From: a virus
Strand: one strand, 5' to 3'
IMG/VR virus record: IMGVR_UViG_3300030117_005808
Span: 1 to 64,000 of that record
DNA length: 64,000 nucleotides
Below are positions 63,269 to 64,000 of the stretch, piece by piece. The position numbers and the translations under genes were made by a program. The stretch's first letter is position 1. Every line of letters starts with the position of its first letter. The notes under the pieces are model-generated. The model was given only the letters and a program-made list of their open reading frames with translations. It was not told the origin of the DNA and did no database searches.

Positions 63269-64000
63269 ATGGCTTTTTTAGATAATTCGGGTGATATTAT
63301 ACTCGACGCTGTGCTGACCGATACTGGTCGAATGAGACTTGCAAGAGGAGACGGCAGTTTTAAAATTGAAAAGTTCGCCCTTGGCGACGATGAAATCAAT
63401 TACGAACTTTACAATAAGAACCATTCAAGTGGTTCTGCTTATTATGATTTAGAGGTTTTGCAGTCTCCTGTCCTTGAGGCTTTTACTGATAATGCAGCCT
63501 CCATGAAGTCTAAGCTTATTTCTATTCCAAGAAATAACCTGCTATATCTCCCAGTATTGGCACTTAATGAAGTTTTTGATACAACTGCAACAGCTAAACA
63601 CACCTCTGGATTTTTTCTTGTGGCGGTTGATTCTGATACACAAACTGAGCTAGAGGTTAATACTTCTGGTGAGTCTGTGGCCGGTATCCTTTTTGGCGAG
63701 GATCCGGGCGCAAATGGCAATCGTATTCGAGTAGACCAAGGTTTGAACACAACAGCGATATCTCCGGGTAAAACTATTGGACCCCTATTACTTGAAACTC
63801 AATATTTGATTGAGATAGATAACCGTCTTGGGTCTGTTTCTAACCTTAAGGGCGGTGAAGCATCACCATCATTTATTGACGACGATAACCTTGCGTCTTA
63901 CTATCTTTCTAGGGGAACAGACCGAGAATTTGTAACAAACAATACAGACACTACCAACTCTGCTAATCAGATTATTAGTGGCCCGCGCGGCACTATTCTT
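63269..64000 (+). CDS. phage structural protein, partial (3' end outside window)
   Basis: From the ATG at 63269, preceded by AGGAGAGGAA, the frame stays open to the window edge, giving 244 residues. The start MAFLDNSGDIILDAVLTDTG and the following RMRLARGDGSFKI with KFALGDDEINYELY recall tail/baseplate proteins from T4-like marine phages, whose function is unclear. In the visible part I see predicted beta-strands and loops with Ser/Thr/Asn-rich segments. Its full length cannot be judged. Confidence 0.7.
   Translation, partial: MAFLDNSGDIILDAVLTDTGRMRLARGDGSFKIEKFALGDDEINYELYNKNHSSGSAYYDLEVLQSPVLEAFTDNAASMKSKLISIPRNNLLYLPVLALNEVFDTTATAKHTSGFFLVAVDSDTQTELEVNTSGESVAGILFGEDPGANGNRIRVDQGLNTTAISPGKTIGPLLLETQYLIEIDNRLGSVSNLKGGEASPSFIDDDNLASYYLSRGTDREFVTNNTDTTNSANQIISGPRGTIL

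Overview
This window is most likely part of the genome of a large tailed phage of the T4-like (myovirus) type. The evidence is a PhoH-family fragment at the left edge, a T4 gp55-like late sigma factor, a T4 gp25-like and a gp6/Baseplate_J-like baseplate wedge protein, a hub-like protein carrying a murein peptidase domain, and several giant virion proteins. All are on the + strand, packed with almost no spacing. The DNA is AT-rich. I see no integrase, transposase, tRNA, rRNA or CRISPR array. The host cannot be read from the sequence; the gene mix resembles uncultivated marine T4-like phages (inference).

Layout. (1) 1-2343: end of a PhoH-like gene, a near-perfect sigma70-type promoter, then a small unknown protein, an HExxH protein, a small unknown and a RecB/Cas4-type nuclease with four cysteines. 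(2) 2351-31516: a 29-kb, 35-gene glycan locus with at least ten glycosyltransferase-like proteins and sugar-nucleotide enzymes (two GDP-mannose 4,6-dehydratases, a GDP-fucose synthase-like reductase, epimerases, a UDP-sugar dehydrogenase-like protein). It also has a nonulosonic (sialic-type) acid set: cytidylyltransferase, DegT aminotransferase, NeuB, two SDRs, a TIM-barrel isomerase and a GT29 sialyltransferase-like protein. Others are a phosphofructokinase-like protein, an IolB-like cupin, a radical SAM-SPASM enzyme, two methyltransferases, two small cupins and a 2OG-Fe(II) oxygenase. (3) 31509-33265: small accessory genes and the sigma factor. (4) 33258-64000: baseplate/tail genes, including 2350-, 3185- and 1256-residue proteins; the last gene runs off the right edge.

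How it fits together. The glycan genes overlap by 1-4 bases nearly throughout and use ATG, GTG or TTG starts in stop-start overlaps, so they look like one translationally coupled operon with one internal promoter at about 10.73 kb, just ahead of the nonulosonic acid genes. The enzymes could build CMP-nonulosonic acid and GDP-6-deoxyhexose donors and polymerise or decorate a glycan. Target candidates are the virion itself or the host surface (O-antigen or capsule change that excludes other phages); the sequence does not decide between them. The sigma factor just downstream would switch on the structural module that follows it.

The most striking non-gene signal is that I could find no CCWGG (CCAGG or CCTGG) site anywhere in the 64 kb, while CCSGG is common and GGWCC occurs. 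Every Pro-Gly pair I checked is written with CCC or CCG before GG. This looks like strong selection against an EcoRII/Dcm-type site.
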